7,275 nt of DNA from Clostridia bacterium. Lineage in GTDB: Bacteria > Bacillota > Clostridia > UBA1381. Below the pieces are notes generated by a model. That model made no database searches and was not told the DNA's origin. It saw only the letters and a program-made list of their open reading frames with translations. The stretch lies in assembly GCA_900770405.1 (NCBI GenBank), contig CAAGKL010000341.1:1-7275 (forward strand), given 5' to 3'. Both the position numbers and the translations under genes were made by a program. This document shows, piece after piece, positions 1-6,503 of this stretch. The stretch's first letter is position 1, and every line of letters starts with the position of its first letter.

Positions 1-1664
1 CAACGAATACTTATTTTAAACGGACGCTGATAATCTTCGGCGTAATTTTTATGTTCGGAATACTTTTCTCGTCGACGCTCCTGACGCACGAGTTCAAAGA
101 GCCGCTCTACCGTTCGGTGTCCGAGGCGCACATCACGCTTTTGAACCAGTTCGCCACAAGCGCCGATATGCAGATTATCAAGCAGGCGAACGATATTCTC
201 TCGCGCGATTTTACGCGCGGAACGTCCTCCTCGCGCAGCAACGATGCCTACGTGCTCTATAGCGATTTCTTTCTGAATGAAAGCTCACTGATGCAGCTGT
301 ATAACCTGTGCGGCGAGCTTTTCGACCGCTATCTCCCCTACGATTTCATCTATTCAATCGACCTTTTTAATGAAAATACCGGCGTGAAGTGCTCCTCCGG
401 CAGCGGCGTGACCTTCACCGCCAACGGAGGGCGTTTTTGCGCAATTTCCGACGCGAAGCTCGCGGCGTTCAAAAGCTCGGACAACACCGTAATGTGGATT
501 TGCCCCGAAAAAAATGCCGTCCTCTATCCTGAGGACAGCATAATTACGCTGCTTGCAAAGCGCAACTTCGGCACGCCGCAAAGCCCTGTGTACGGCTTTA
601 TTGCGATAAATATAAGAATGAACAGCGTCATAAGCAGCGACGAAACCCTGCGCGACGACAACACGGCGATTATGGTCATAAACTCCGGCGGTGAGGTTAT
701 CGCGGCGAGCTCGGAGCTCGACCTGCCCGGCATCGGCGACGCCATACAGGCGGACGGCGGCGCGAGCGGAATGACGAGCCTTGACAGCTACAGCGTCGCC
801 TGGGTAAAATCTTCGCTCACCGACTGGATTTACCTTTCCGTCACGCCGAGCAGCCGCATTTTTTCCGAAATTTCGCGCATTACGCGCTTTAACATAATTT
901 TCATCGCGTTTGTGCTGCTCGCGGCGCTTTTTGCGGTGTATTTCGCCGCGCGGTATCTGCAAAAGCCGCTGCGGGCGCTGCTCGCAAGGTCGGACGCGGA
1001 CGCGGGCGGGGACGAATTTGCGCAGATTGACAACATCATAAACCGCCTTTCGGCGCGCGTCGACAATCTCAGCAGCACGCTCGACAAGAGCACGAGCCTT
1101 ATTCAGAACCAGATTACGCTCGATATTTTAAACGGGAATTTTTCCGATGCGGACGAGATAAAATCGCGTTTTGCGCTGATAAATATTGACTATTCCTACA
1201 AATATTACGGGCTGATTTTCACGAAAATGAACAGTGTCCTGCTCGGCGGCGATGCCGGCAGCCGTGAAATCGCAATTTACGAAATCTTAAACTATATCGA
1301 CGAATTCTGGAATAAATTCGGGCTTTGTACCTCGGTGCGCTACGGCAGCTACATCATTTCGGTGCTCGCGACCGACCGCGCCGACTACCTCAACCGCGCG
1401 CAGATAAGCTGCCTGCGGCTGCCGCAGGACATAAACCTGTGTCTGTGCGACGCGGTCGACGACATCAGGCTACTGCGCCGCAAATTTGCCAACATCGACC
1501 GCTATATGCAATACAGCTTTATCTATGGCTATGGAAATGTTTTCACCGACAGCGACATCGAGCGGTACGAGCAAAATACGAAAACTCCTGGTGACGACCT
1601 TTTCGCCGCCATCGGCGATGCGCTCTTGCGCAGAACAGGATTGACGACACAAAGACCGCGATAA
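1..1664 (+). CDS. Membrane-bound AraC-family regulator, sensor part (5' partial, frameshifted 3' end)
   Basis: This is the N-terminal part of a YesN-like transmembrane AraC regulator, which senses an extracellular signal and controls a nearby transport or sugar operon in related bacteria. The frame is open from the left edge: codons before the ATG at 51 read FKRTLIIFGVIF, a positively charged start to the first membrane helix, so the true start lies outside the window and the ATG at 51 sits inside that helix. Numbering from 51, residues 12-275 form an extracytoplasmic dCache-like sensor (YGFIAINIRM at 181-190, AIMVINSGGEVIAAS at 206-220). A second membrane helix spans about 280-303, followed by a HAMP-like linker and a cytoplasmic middle region ending in LRRKFANIDRYMQYSF, typical of these proteins. 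After about residue 530 the frame runs into an unrelated tail and the stop at 1662. The DNA-binding domain follows in another frame. The class is well supported; the ligand is unknown. Confidence 0.8.
   Translation, partial: TNTYFKRTLIIFGVIFMFGILFSSTLLTHEFKEPLYRSVSEAHITLLNQFATSADMQIIKQANDILSRDFTRGTSSSRSNDAYVLYSDFFLNESSLMQLYNLCGELFDRYLPYDFIYSIDLFNENTGVKCSSGSGVTFTANGGRFCAISDAKLAAFKSSDNTVMWICPEKNAVLYPEDSIITLLAKRNFGTPQSPVYGFIAINIRMNSVISSDETLRDDNTAIMVINSGGEVIAASSELDLPGIGDAIQADGGASGMTSLDSYSVAWVKSSLTDWIYLSVTPSSRIFSEISRITRFNIIFIAFVLLAALFAVYFAARYLQKPLRALLARSDADAGGDEFAQIDNIINRLSARVDNLSSTLDKSTSLIQNQITLDILNGNFSDADEIKSRFALINIDYSYKYYGLIFTKMNSVLLGGDAGSREIAIYEILNYIDEFWNKFGLCTSVRYGSYIISVLATDRADYLNRAQISCLRLPQDINLCLCDAVDDIRLLRRKFANIDRYMQYSFIYGYGNVFTDSDIERYEQNTKTPGDDLFAAIGDALLRRTGLTTQRPR
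1592..1664 (+). other. Frameshift interval in the AraC regulator gene
   Basis: The good protein sequence moves from the frame of 51 to the frame of 1682 within this interval. It is bounded by a TGA in the downstream frame at 1592-1594 and the TAA in the upstream frame at 1662-1664. The upstream frame reads naturally to about 1640 (AAIGDALLRRTG) and the downstream frame from 1640 (IDDTKTAISD). The direction of shift fits loss of one base. Adding one A in GGATT at 1638-1642, making GGAATT, would give RRTGIDDTKTAISD without a break. Whether this is a real mutation or a sequencing error cannot be told from the sequence. Confidence 0.75.
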
Positions 1665-1681
1665 GCGATGCGGTCGACCGT

Positions 1682-2239
1682 ATGAAGCAGGCGGGGCTCT
1701 CCTATGCCGCCACGCACACCGCACTTTTGCAGATTATCAGCGTTTTGTGCAGCGAAATTCACCGCCGTGGATTTGGCTGCGACAGCTTCACCCGCGCGGA
1801 AATTCTTTCCGGTTTCAACGCTTGCGAAACTCTCGACGATTTCACAAGCTGGGTTTTGGACCTGCTCTCCAGCTACGGCGAAACGCTCACACGGCAGTCC
1901 AACGCGATAAATGCCGGCTTTATGGACAAAATAGTCCGATACATCGACGAGAATATCACCTCCGCGCTGACACTCAAATCCGTCGCAGAAGAATTTTCCA
2001 TAAGCCAGAGCCACCTGAGCAAAACCTTCAAGGAGGCATACAATATCAATTTTTCTACCTATGTAATAGGAAAGAAATTCGACTACGCGGCGCGGCTGCT
2101 GGTCGAAAAGGAAAATATTAGCATCGCCGACATCGCCGAAAGCCTCGGCTACTACAGCATCACCTACTTCACCCAGCAGTTTAAACAGCGTTTCGGCGTG
2201 TCGCCGACGCAGTACAGGAAAATCAACATAAAAAAGTGA
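1682..2239 (+). CDS. AraC-family DNA-binding domain (C-terminal part of the frameshifted regulator)
   Basis: This 185-codon stretch carries the AraC/XylS-type double helix-turn-helix that should end the regulator upstream. The first HTH is at about residues 97-119 (LKSVAEEFSISQSHLSKTF) and the second at about 147-169 (IADIAESLGYYSITYFTQQF), closing with the family's FGVSPTQYR motif. The frame is open upstream to about 1595, and codons 1640-1681 (IDDTKTAISDAVDR) read as natural protein that continues the upstream frame. No Shine-Dalgarno sequence precedes the ATG at 1682, so this is not a convincing gene start. The piece is best read as the detached 3' half of one gene of more than 720 codons. 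If made alone it would lack the sensor and membrane anchor. The stop at 2237-2239 lies inside the terminator hairpin stem. Confidence 0.8.
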   Translation: MKQAGLSYAATHTALLQIISVLCSEIHRRGFGCDSFTRAEILSGFNACETLDDFTSWVLDLLSSYGETLTRQSNAINAGFMDKIVRYIDENITSALTLKSVAEEFSISQSHLSKTFKEAYNINFSTYVIGKKFDYAARLLVEKENISIADIAESLGYYSITYFTQQFKQRFGVSPTQYRKINIKK

Positions 2240-2257
2240 CGGCAAGCCGTCACTTTT
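2232..2257. terminator. Bidirectional rho-independent terminator
   Basis: AAAAGTGACGGC at 2232-2243 pairs perfectly with GCCGTCACTTTT at 2246-2257, giving about 11 usable base pairs around a CAAG loop. It lies between two convergent genes and overlaps the stop codon of the AraC regulator. On the plus strand it is followed by TTTTCTT. On the minus strand, downstream of the aminotransferase stop, it runs into seven Ts, so it should work in both directions and best for the aminotransferase. Confidence 0.85.
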
Positions 2258-2268
2258 CTTCATATATG

Positions 2269-3555
2269 TTATTTTTTCTCACCAAGCAGCTTTTCGGCAT
2301 AAACCAGCTTTACACAGAGCGTGAACGCCCGCATCGCCTTCGAAAGCTCCTCCTTTGTCGGGAAGGAGGGCGCAATTCTGATATTGCTGTCCTTCGGGTC
2401 TTTGCCGTACGGATAGGTTGCGCCCGCGCCGGTGAGCACAACGCCCGCCTCGGCACACTTTGCGACAATCGCCTTTGCGCAGCCCTCGGGCGCGTCAAAG
2501 GACACAAAATATCCGCCCTTCGGCTTAATCCAACTGCCGATTTTCAGCGGCAGCAGCTCTCTGTCGAGCGTGTTGCAGACAATATCGAACTTCGGGCGCA
2601 GGATTGCCGCGTGCTTTCTCATATGCTCGTTAAAGCCCTCCAGATCGCGGTAAAAGCGCACGTGGCGCAGCTGATTGAGCTTGTCGTGACCGATAGTCTG
2701 AATTGTCAGCTGCTTTTTAATCTCGGCAATATTCTCCTCCGACGCCGCAATCGCAGCAACGCCCGAGCCGGGGAAGCTGATTTTCGAGGTCGAGCAGAAC
2801 TTGTACACAAGGTTCGGATTGCCCGCCTTTTCGCAGGCGTCGAGAATTTCAACCAAATAATCCTGGTCGTCATCATAAAGATGATGTATGCCGTAGGCAT
2901 TGTCCCAGTAAATTCTGAAGTCCTTCGCCGCGGGCTTAAGCGCCGCAAAGCGGCGAACCGTTTCGTCGGAATAGGTTATTCCCTGCGGGTTCGAGTACTT
3001 CGGCACGCACCATATACCCTTAATCGCCTCGTCCGAACTCACGAGCTTTTCCACCATATCCATATCCGGACCGGTCGGGAGCATCGGCACATTTATCATC
3101 TCGATACCGAAAAATTCGGTAATCCCGAAATGCCTGTCATAGCCGGGCACAGGGCACAAAAACTTAACCTTGTCAAGCTTGCACCAGGGCGTCGAGCCGA
3201 GTACGCCGTGCGTATACGAGCGCGAAACCGTGTCATACATAACATTAAGGCTCGAGTTGCCGTAGATAATTACATTGTCAATCGGCACCTCCATCATATC
3301 CGCAAGCAGCTTTTTCGCGTCGTGAATACCGCACAGCACTCCGTAATTGCGGCAGTCAACGCCGTCGGACACGAGCTCCGAATCGCTGTTTAAAACATCC
3401 ATCATTCCCATAGAAAGGTCAAGCTGTGCCTCCGAGGGCTTACCTCTCGCCATATTCAGCGAAAGCTTCTGCTCCTTCACGGCAGCATACTGCTTTTCGA
3501 GCTCTTTGATTTCCGCCTCGAGCTCGTCCACATTCATTTCGGCATACGGTTTCAT
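2269..3555 (-). CDS. PLP-dependent aspartate aminotransferase-like protein (Aminotran_MocR / AspAT type Ic family)
   Basis: A 428-residue fold-type I aminotransferase, probably swapping the amino group between aspartate and 2-oxoglutarate in the cytoplasm. Visible motifs: RGKPS near residue 37 (substrate side), YGNSS at 98-102 (cofactor phosphate site), PGYDRHF at 137-143, YSNPQG at 187-192, DNAY at 218-221 (the Asp pairs with the PLP ring nitrogen), STSKISFPGSG with the Schiff-base lysine at K258, and NIRIAPSFP with the carboxylate-binding R393. The short N-terminal helix, the PGYDRHF block and the length fit the subfamily that Pfam names after MocR; there is no GntR-type HTH, so it is an enzyme and not a regulator. 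The start is fixed by GGAGG at 3564-3568, 8 nt upstream. It has its own promoter and a strong terminator, so it is probably monocistronic. The exact amino-acid specificity is inferred from the family. Confidence 0.9.
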   Translation of the reverse strand: MKPYAEMNVDELEAEIKELEKQYAAVKEQKLSLNMARGKPSEAQLDLSMGMMDVLNSDSELVSDGVDCRNYGVLCGIHDAKKLLADMMEVPIDNVIIYGNSSLNVMYDTVSRSYTHGVLGSTPWCKLDKVKFLCPVPGYDRHFGITEFFGIEMINVPMLPTGPDMDMVEKLVSSDEAIKGIWCVPKYSNPQGITYSDETVRRFAALKPAAKDFRIYWDNAYGIHHLYDDDQDYLVEILDACEKAGNPNLVYKFCSTSKISFPGSGVAAIAASEENIAEIKKQLTIQTIGHDKLNQLRHVRFYRDLEGFNEHMRKHAAILRPKFDIVCNTLDRELLPLKIGSWIKPKGGYFVSFDAPEGCAKAIVAKCAEAGVVLTGAGATYPYGKDPKDSNIRIAPSFPTKEELSKAMRAFTLCVKLVYAEKLLGEKK

Positions 3556-3563
3556 ATATACAA

Positions 3564-3568
3564 CCTCC
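3564..3568 (-). promoter_or_regulatory. Ribosome binding site of the aminotransferase gene
   Basis: GGAGG on the minus strand, 8 nt before the ATG at 3555-3553. It decides the start. Confidence 0.85.
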
Positions 3569-3609
3569 GTTTGCGCGGCAAAATTCCCAACGCCGCAGAT
3601 TCTATCATA

Positions 3610-3638
3610 ATTATACTACATTTTTTTGTAAAATTCAA
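3610..3638 (-). promoter_or_regulatory. Sigma-A promoter of the aminotransferase gene
   Basis: On the minus strand, TTGAAT (3638-3633), a 17-nt spacer and a perfect TATAAT (3615-3610). Transcription would start near 3603, leaving a leader of about 48 nt. This indicates expression independent of the copper ATPase gene upstream. I see no riboswitch fold in the leader, and no convincing terminator between the ATPase stop at 3713 and this promoter. Confidence 0.8.
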
Positions 3639-3712
3639 TAATCCGGATAAAATTTGTGGCAAATAACATATAAGCCGCCGAAATCCCCGAAAAAAATCCG
3701 CACAATGCACAA

Positions 3713-3922
3713 TCAGTCAATCGACACGACGGTGAAATCCTCGTCCTCGACCGCCTTTTTAAGCGCAGCATTGTCAACCTGCGCCGAAAGCGTGCACACG
3801 GCAAGCTTTTTGTCGAGCTTCACCTCAACCGCGTCAACCCCCGCAACCGCACCGAGCGCGCGCTCCACAGCCTTTTTGCAGTGCTCGCAGTGCATACCGT
3901 CAATTCTGATTGTCTTAGTCAT
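3713..3922 (-). other. Possible internal translation unit: CopZ-like copper chaperone inside copA
   Basis: The last 69 codons of copA form a complete HMA domain (MTKTIRIDGMHCEHCKK at the start) of the size of a free CopZ chaperone. They begin with an in-frame ATG (codon 745, 3922-3920), preceded by GGAGG at 3935-3931 with an 8-nt gap, as good a start signal as those of real genes in this window. Ribosomes could therefore make a separate chaperone as well as the full pump. The alternative is that a former copZ gene was fused to copA by loss of a stop codon and the signal is a relic. The signal is seen in the sequence; that it is used is inference. Confidence 0.45.
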
Positions 3923-6154
3923 CTTTTTTGCCTCCGTATTATCGTTGAATTTGAACCTCTTGAGCCGCAGCGCATTCGTAACCACGCACACCGAGCTCAG
4001 GCTCATCGCCGCCGCCGCAAACATCGGGCTGAGCTTCAGCCCCAGCGGCGCAAGCACGCCCGCTGCAAGCGGTATGCCGATTACATTATAGAAAAACGCC
4101 CAGAACAGGTTCATTTTTATATTTGAAAGCACGGCTTTTCCGAGCGCAAGCGCATACGCTGCGTCGAAAAGGCTGTTCTTTACAAGCACAACATCCGCCG
4201 ACTCGAGCGCAATATCGCTGCCCGCGCCGATTGCGATGCCGACGCTCGCGCCCGTGAGCGCGGGGGCGTCATTTATGCCGTCGCCGACCATCGCGCAGTG
4301 CTTGCCCTCGTTTTCGAGCCCGAAAATGCACTCCGCCTTATTCTGCGGCATAACCTCGGCAATTACGCGGTCGGCATTTATGCTTTTGCCGACGGCATTC
4401 GCCGCAAGGGTGTTATCGCCCGAGAGGACGATGACCTCTTTGCAGTACTGCTTCATCTTCGCGACCGCCGCCGCGCTGTCCGGCTTAATCATGTCGCTGA
4501 CGCCGATAAAGCCGCACAGGCTTCCGCCCGCGGCAAAATACAAAAGCGTCTCTCCGCGCTCCAGCGCCGCCTTTGCCGCGCCGTCGAGCAGCGAGGTGTC
4601 AACACCGCACTCCGCCATAAACCGCGCACTGCCGCCCGCGCAGAGTCTGCCGTCTATTTTCCCCGATATTCCGAGCCCGCGGTGCGTCTCGTATTCCGTC
4701 ACCTCGTCCTTGGGCGCGTGATAGCTTAAAACCGCTGACGCGAGCGGGTGCTCGCTTTTCGCCTCGAGCGCCGACGCGACCGCCAAAAGCTCGTCCCTGC
4801 TGACGCTGTCCGCCGTCACAACCTCGCAAACCTCGGGCTTGCCCTCGGTAATCGTCCCGGTTTTATCAAGCACAACGCAGTCAATATGCGACAGCGCCTC
4901 GAGCGCCTCCGCCGATTTTATCAGAATACCGTTCTGCGCGCCGCGTCCCGTTCCAGCCATAATCGCAACCGGTGTCGCAAGCCCGAGCGCACAGGGGCAG
5001 GAGATTACCAGCACGGCAATAGCGCAGGAAAATGCATTTTCAAAGCCGCCGCCCAGAATCAGCCAGACTATGAACGTCAACACCGAAATCGCCATTACAA
5101 TCGGCACAAACACGCCCGCAACGCGGTCGGCAAGCTTGGAAATCGGTGCTTTTGAGTTCGCCGCCTCGTCGACAAGGCGGATAATCTCGGAAAGCGTCGT
5201 ATCCTCGCCAACCTTATCCGCCGTAATTTTTATAAATCCGTTGGTCACAATCCCGGCGCTTATCGCCCGCTCGCCCTCGGACAGATACACCGGTATGCTC
5301 TCGCCGGTTATCGCGCTCATATCCACGCTCGCGCCGCCGTCCGAGACGGTGCCGTCAATCGGGATTCGCCCGCCCGCGCGGACAATAACAGTATCGCCGA
5401 CGCGGATCTGCGATGCGGCAACCGTTATTTCCTTGCCGTCGCGCTCAACTGTCGCGGTGTCGGGCGTCAACGCGATGAGCTTTTCTATCGCCTCGCCCGT
5501 TTTGCCCTTCTGTCGCTTTTCAAGATATTTTCCGACCGTTATCAGTGTTAGAATCATCGCCGCCGACTCAAAATACACATCGTGCGCCAGATGCGCCGCG
5601 TGTGCCGTGTGCGCCGCCCCCTCGGGCAGAATGAGCAACACGCGGTAGAGCACAACTATTCCGTACAAAATCGCCGCCGACGAGGACACCGCAATCAGCG
5701 AATCCATATTCGGGCTTTTTTTATAAAGCGCGTAAAAGCCGTGTGAAAAATACGAGCGGTTCAGATACACAATCGGCAGCGTCAGAAGAAGCTGGGTCAC
5801 TATCATAACCCCGTCGTTTTCAAACACCTGCGGCAGCGGATAGCCGAGCATATGCTGCATCGAGAAGAACATCAGAATTATCAGGAAAACGACCGACAGA
5901 ACAAGCCTTGTCCTGACCTCCTTTTCCTCGCCGCCGCTCTTTTTTTCCGCTGCCATCCCCGCCGTGTATCCCGCATCGCGGATTGCCGCCGCAACGGCGT
6001 CGGACAAATCCGCGCCGTCAAACTCCAGCGTTACCGTGTTTTTCAAAAGGCTCACCGATGCGCTCTGCACACCAGCAACGCTCATCGCCGCCTTTTCCAC
6101 GCGGCTCGCGCACGCCGCACAGGTCATTCCTCCGACAGCCACCGTTTTTTTCAT
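3713..6154 (-). CDS. copA: Copper(I)-exporting P1B-type ATPase with N- and C-terminal HMA domains
   Basis: An 813-residue membrane pump that uses ATP to expel Cu(I). In order: an N-terminal HMA domain (about 1-68) with GGMTCAAC, metal ligands C12 and C15; four membrane helices between about 84 and 210; the actuator domain with TGES at 283-286; a helix with the transport-site CPC at 386-388; the phosphorylated D430 in DKTGT; HP at 469-470 in the ATP-binding domain; GDGINDAP at 624-631; then YN at 689-690 and MSLSS at 717-721 in the last two helices. CPC with YN and MSxSS is the Cu(I) subtype signature. A second HMA follows at about 745-813, with HCEHC giving C756 and C759. A second HMA at the C-terminus is less usual than tandem N-terminal ones. 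The loop after the third helix holds HTAHAAHLAH. The start is set by GAGGTGA 6 nt upstream. The gene lies 25 nt after the DUF4250-like gene and is probably co-transcribed with it. No copper regulator is nearby. Confidence 0.96.
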   Translation of the reverse strand: MKKTVAVGGMTCAACASRVEKAAMSVAGVQSASVSLLKNTVTLEFDGADLSDAVAAAIRDAGYTAGMAAEKKSGGEEKEVRTRLVLSVVFLIILMFFSMQHMLGYPLPQVFENDGVMIVTQLLLTLPIVYLNRSYFSHGFYALYKKSPNMDSLIAVSSSAAILYGIVVLYRVLLILPEGAAHTAHAAHLAHDVYFESAAMILTLITVGKYLEKRQKGKTGEAIEKLIALTPDTATVERDGKEITVAASQIRVGDTVIVRAGGRIPIDGTVSDGGASVDMSAITGESIPVYLSEGERAISAGIVTNGFIKITADKVGEDTTLSEIIRLVDEAANSKAPISKLADRVAGVFVPIVMAISVLTFIVWLILGGGFENAFSCAIAVLVISCPCALGLATPVAIMAGTGRGAQNGILIKSAEALEALSHIDCVVLDKTGTITEGKPEVCEVVTADSVSRDELLAVASALEAKSEHPLASAVLSYHAPKDEVTEYETHRGLGISGKIDGRLCAGGSARFMAECGVDTSLLDGAAKAALERGETLLYFAAGGSLCGFIGVSDMIKPDSAAAVAKMKQYCKEVIVLSGDNTLAANAVGKSINADRVIAEVMPQNKAECIFGLENEGKHCAMVGDGINDAPALTGASVGIAIGAGSDIALESADVVLVKNSLFDAAYALALGKAVLSNIKMNLFWAFFYNVIGIPLAAGVLAPLGLKLSPMFAAAAMSLSSVCVVTNALRLKRFKFNDNTEAKKMTKTIRIDGMHCEHCKKAVERALGAVAGVDAVEVKLDKKLAVCTLSAQVDNAALKKAVEDEDFTVVSID

Positions 6155-6160
6155 TTGAAA

Positions 6161-6167
6161 TCACCTC
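6161..6167 (-). promoter_or_regulatory. Ribosome binding site of copA
   Basis: GAGGTGA on the minus strand, 6 nt before the ATG at 6154, in the 25-nt gap after the DUF4250-like gene. It fixes the start that includes the full N-terminal HMA domain. Confidence 0.85.
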
Positions 6168-6179
6168 TCGGAAATAGTC

Positions 6180-6362
6180 TTATTTCCCCTTAACAAATTT
6201 ATTCATTTCCGCATTGTAAATATATCCCGCCACCGCGAGCGGCGTACAGATGTCGTCCTTTTTGCACATAAGCTCGGCGCAAAGCTCGTCAAGACTTATT
6301 CCCTCGTCGCGCAGCTTCGTATTTACAAGGCTGAAAAGTATATTCGGATCCTTCGGAAGCAT
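6180..6362 (-). CDS. DUF4250 family small protein
   Basis: A 60-residue protein with no signal peptide or membrane helix, so probably cytoplasmic. The opening MLPKDPNILFSLVNTKLRDEG and the following SLDELC and GYIYNAEMNKFV match the DUF4250 family as I remember it: short proteins of Clostridia and some other anaerobes with no known function. The start is firm because AAGGAGG at 6375-6369 lies 6 nt upstream. It is the first gene after a good promoter and ends 25 nt before copA, so the two are probably one operon. It has three cysteines (C28, C33, C39); the one in SLDELC seems to be a family feature, the others may not be. Placement next to copA suggests, but does not show, a link with metal handling. 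Confidence 0.8.
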   Translation of the reverse strand: MLPKDPNILFSLVNTKLRDEGISLDELCAELMCKKDDICTPLAVAGYIYNAEMNKFVKGK

Positions 6363-6368
6363 AGTTTT

Positions 6369-6375
6369 CCTCCTT
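6369..6375 (-). promoter_or_regulatory. Ribosome binding site of the DUF4250-like gene
   Basis: AAGGAGG on the minus strand, 6 nt before the ATG at 6362. Confidence 0.85.
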
Positions 6376-6396
6376 TGTTAAATTTCCGTCATAAAA

Positions 6397-6425
6397 ATTT
6401 TACCACATTTATTTCTATTTTTCAA
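6397..6425 (-). promoter_or_regulatory. Sigma-A promoter of the DUF4250-copA operon
   Basis: On the minus strand, TTGAAA (6425-6420), a 17-nt spacer and TAAAAT (6402-6397). Transcription would begin near 6390, leaving a leader of roughly 28 nt, too short for a riboswitch. Any copper control would have to act through a protein bound at or near this promoter. Confidence 0.7.
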
Positions 6426-6450
6426 GCAAATATACTTGTTTTTTTCAAGT
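6423..6450. repeat. Alternating CAAG/CTTG inverted repeats between divergent promoters
   Basis: CAAG at 6423-6426, CTTG at 6435-6438 and CAAG at 6446-6449 lie about one helical turn apart. The last two extend to ACTTG-T7-CAAGT (6434-6450), a perfect 5-bp inverted repeat. They overlap both -35 boxes and so sit where an operator could act. The arms are short and the region is AT-rich, so chance is possible. They do not resemble the CopY box or a GC-rich CsoR site. Confidence 0.3.
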
Positions 6451-6464
6451 TTTTGATGTATAAT
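6436..6464 (+). promoter_or_regulatory. Sigma-A promoter of trmB
   Basis: TTGTTT (6436-6441), a 17-nt spacer and a perfect TATAAT (6459-6464). The start of transcription would be near 6471. That rules out the in-frame ATGs at 6375 and 6468 as trmB starts. Its -35 box lies only 10 bp from the -35 box of the divergent copA-operon promoter. Confidence 0.7.
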
Positions 6465-6488
6465 TTTATGAGTAATCAAAAATTTGTC

Positions 6489-6493
6489 AGGAG
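6489..6493 (+). promoter_or_regulatory. Ribosome binding site of trmB
   Basis: AGGAG ends 10 nt before the ATG at 6504, and 16 nt before the next in-frame ATG at 6510, so it favours 6504. Confidence 0.75.
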
Positions 6494-6503
6494 AAATTTT
6501 TTT

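Noticed and set aside
1599..1605. Programmed -1 ribosomal frameshift at CCTTTTC to join the two halves of the AraC regulator
   Set aside because: A -1 shift would lead to the correct frame, but the heptamer does not fit the XXXYYYZ pattern. The new-frame residues just after it (RRHRRCALAQN) look unlike protein, whereas the original frame stays good to about 1640. A deletion near 1640 explains the data better.
1529..2263. 244-codon minus-strand ORF, and a 202-codon minus-strand ORF at 354-962
   Set aside because: They lie opposite the regulator gene, whose own strand carries clear family motifs; the antisense translations show none.
2236..3393. 385-codon plus-strand ORF
   Set aside because: It is fully antisense to the aminotransferase, has Arg/His/Leu-rich sequence without motifs, and begins inside the terminator hairpin. 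It is a shadow of a GC-rich gene.
2269..3555. MocR-type transcription factor
   Set aside because: The family name suggests it, but no GntR-like HTH precedes the aminotransferase domain and the active-site residues are intact.
3700..3713. Tandem GCACAAT GCACAAT at the end of copA
   Set aside because: Only two 7-bp units, with no inverted partner or T-tract forming a terminator; probably chance.
4839..5648. 269-codon plus-strand ORF, with other long plus-strand ORFs over 3880-5155
   Set aside because: All are antisense to copA, low in complexity (Ser/Ala/Thr- or Arg-rich), and lack start signals or family motifs.
6375..6503. Longer trmB start adding 43 residues
   Set aside because: This stretch contains the divergent promoters and lies upstream of the expected transcript start; its translation does not resemble TrmB, while 6504 gives MRMRKK and the family length.
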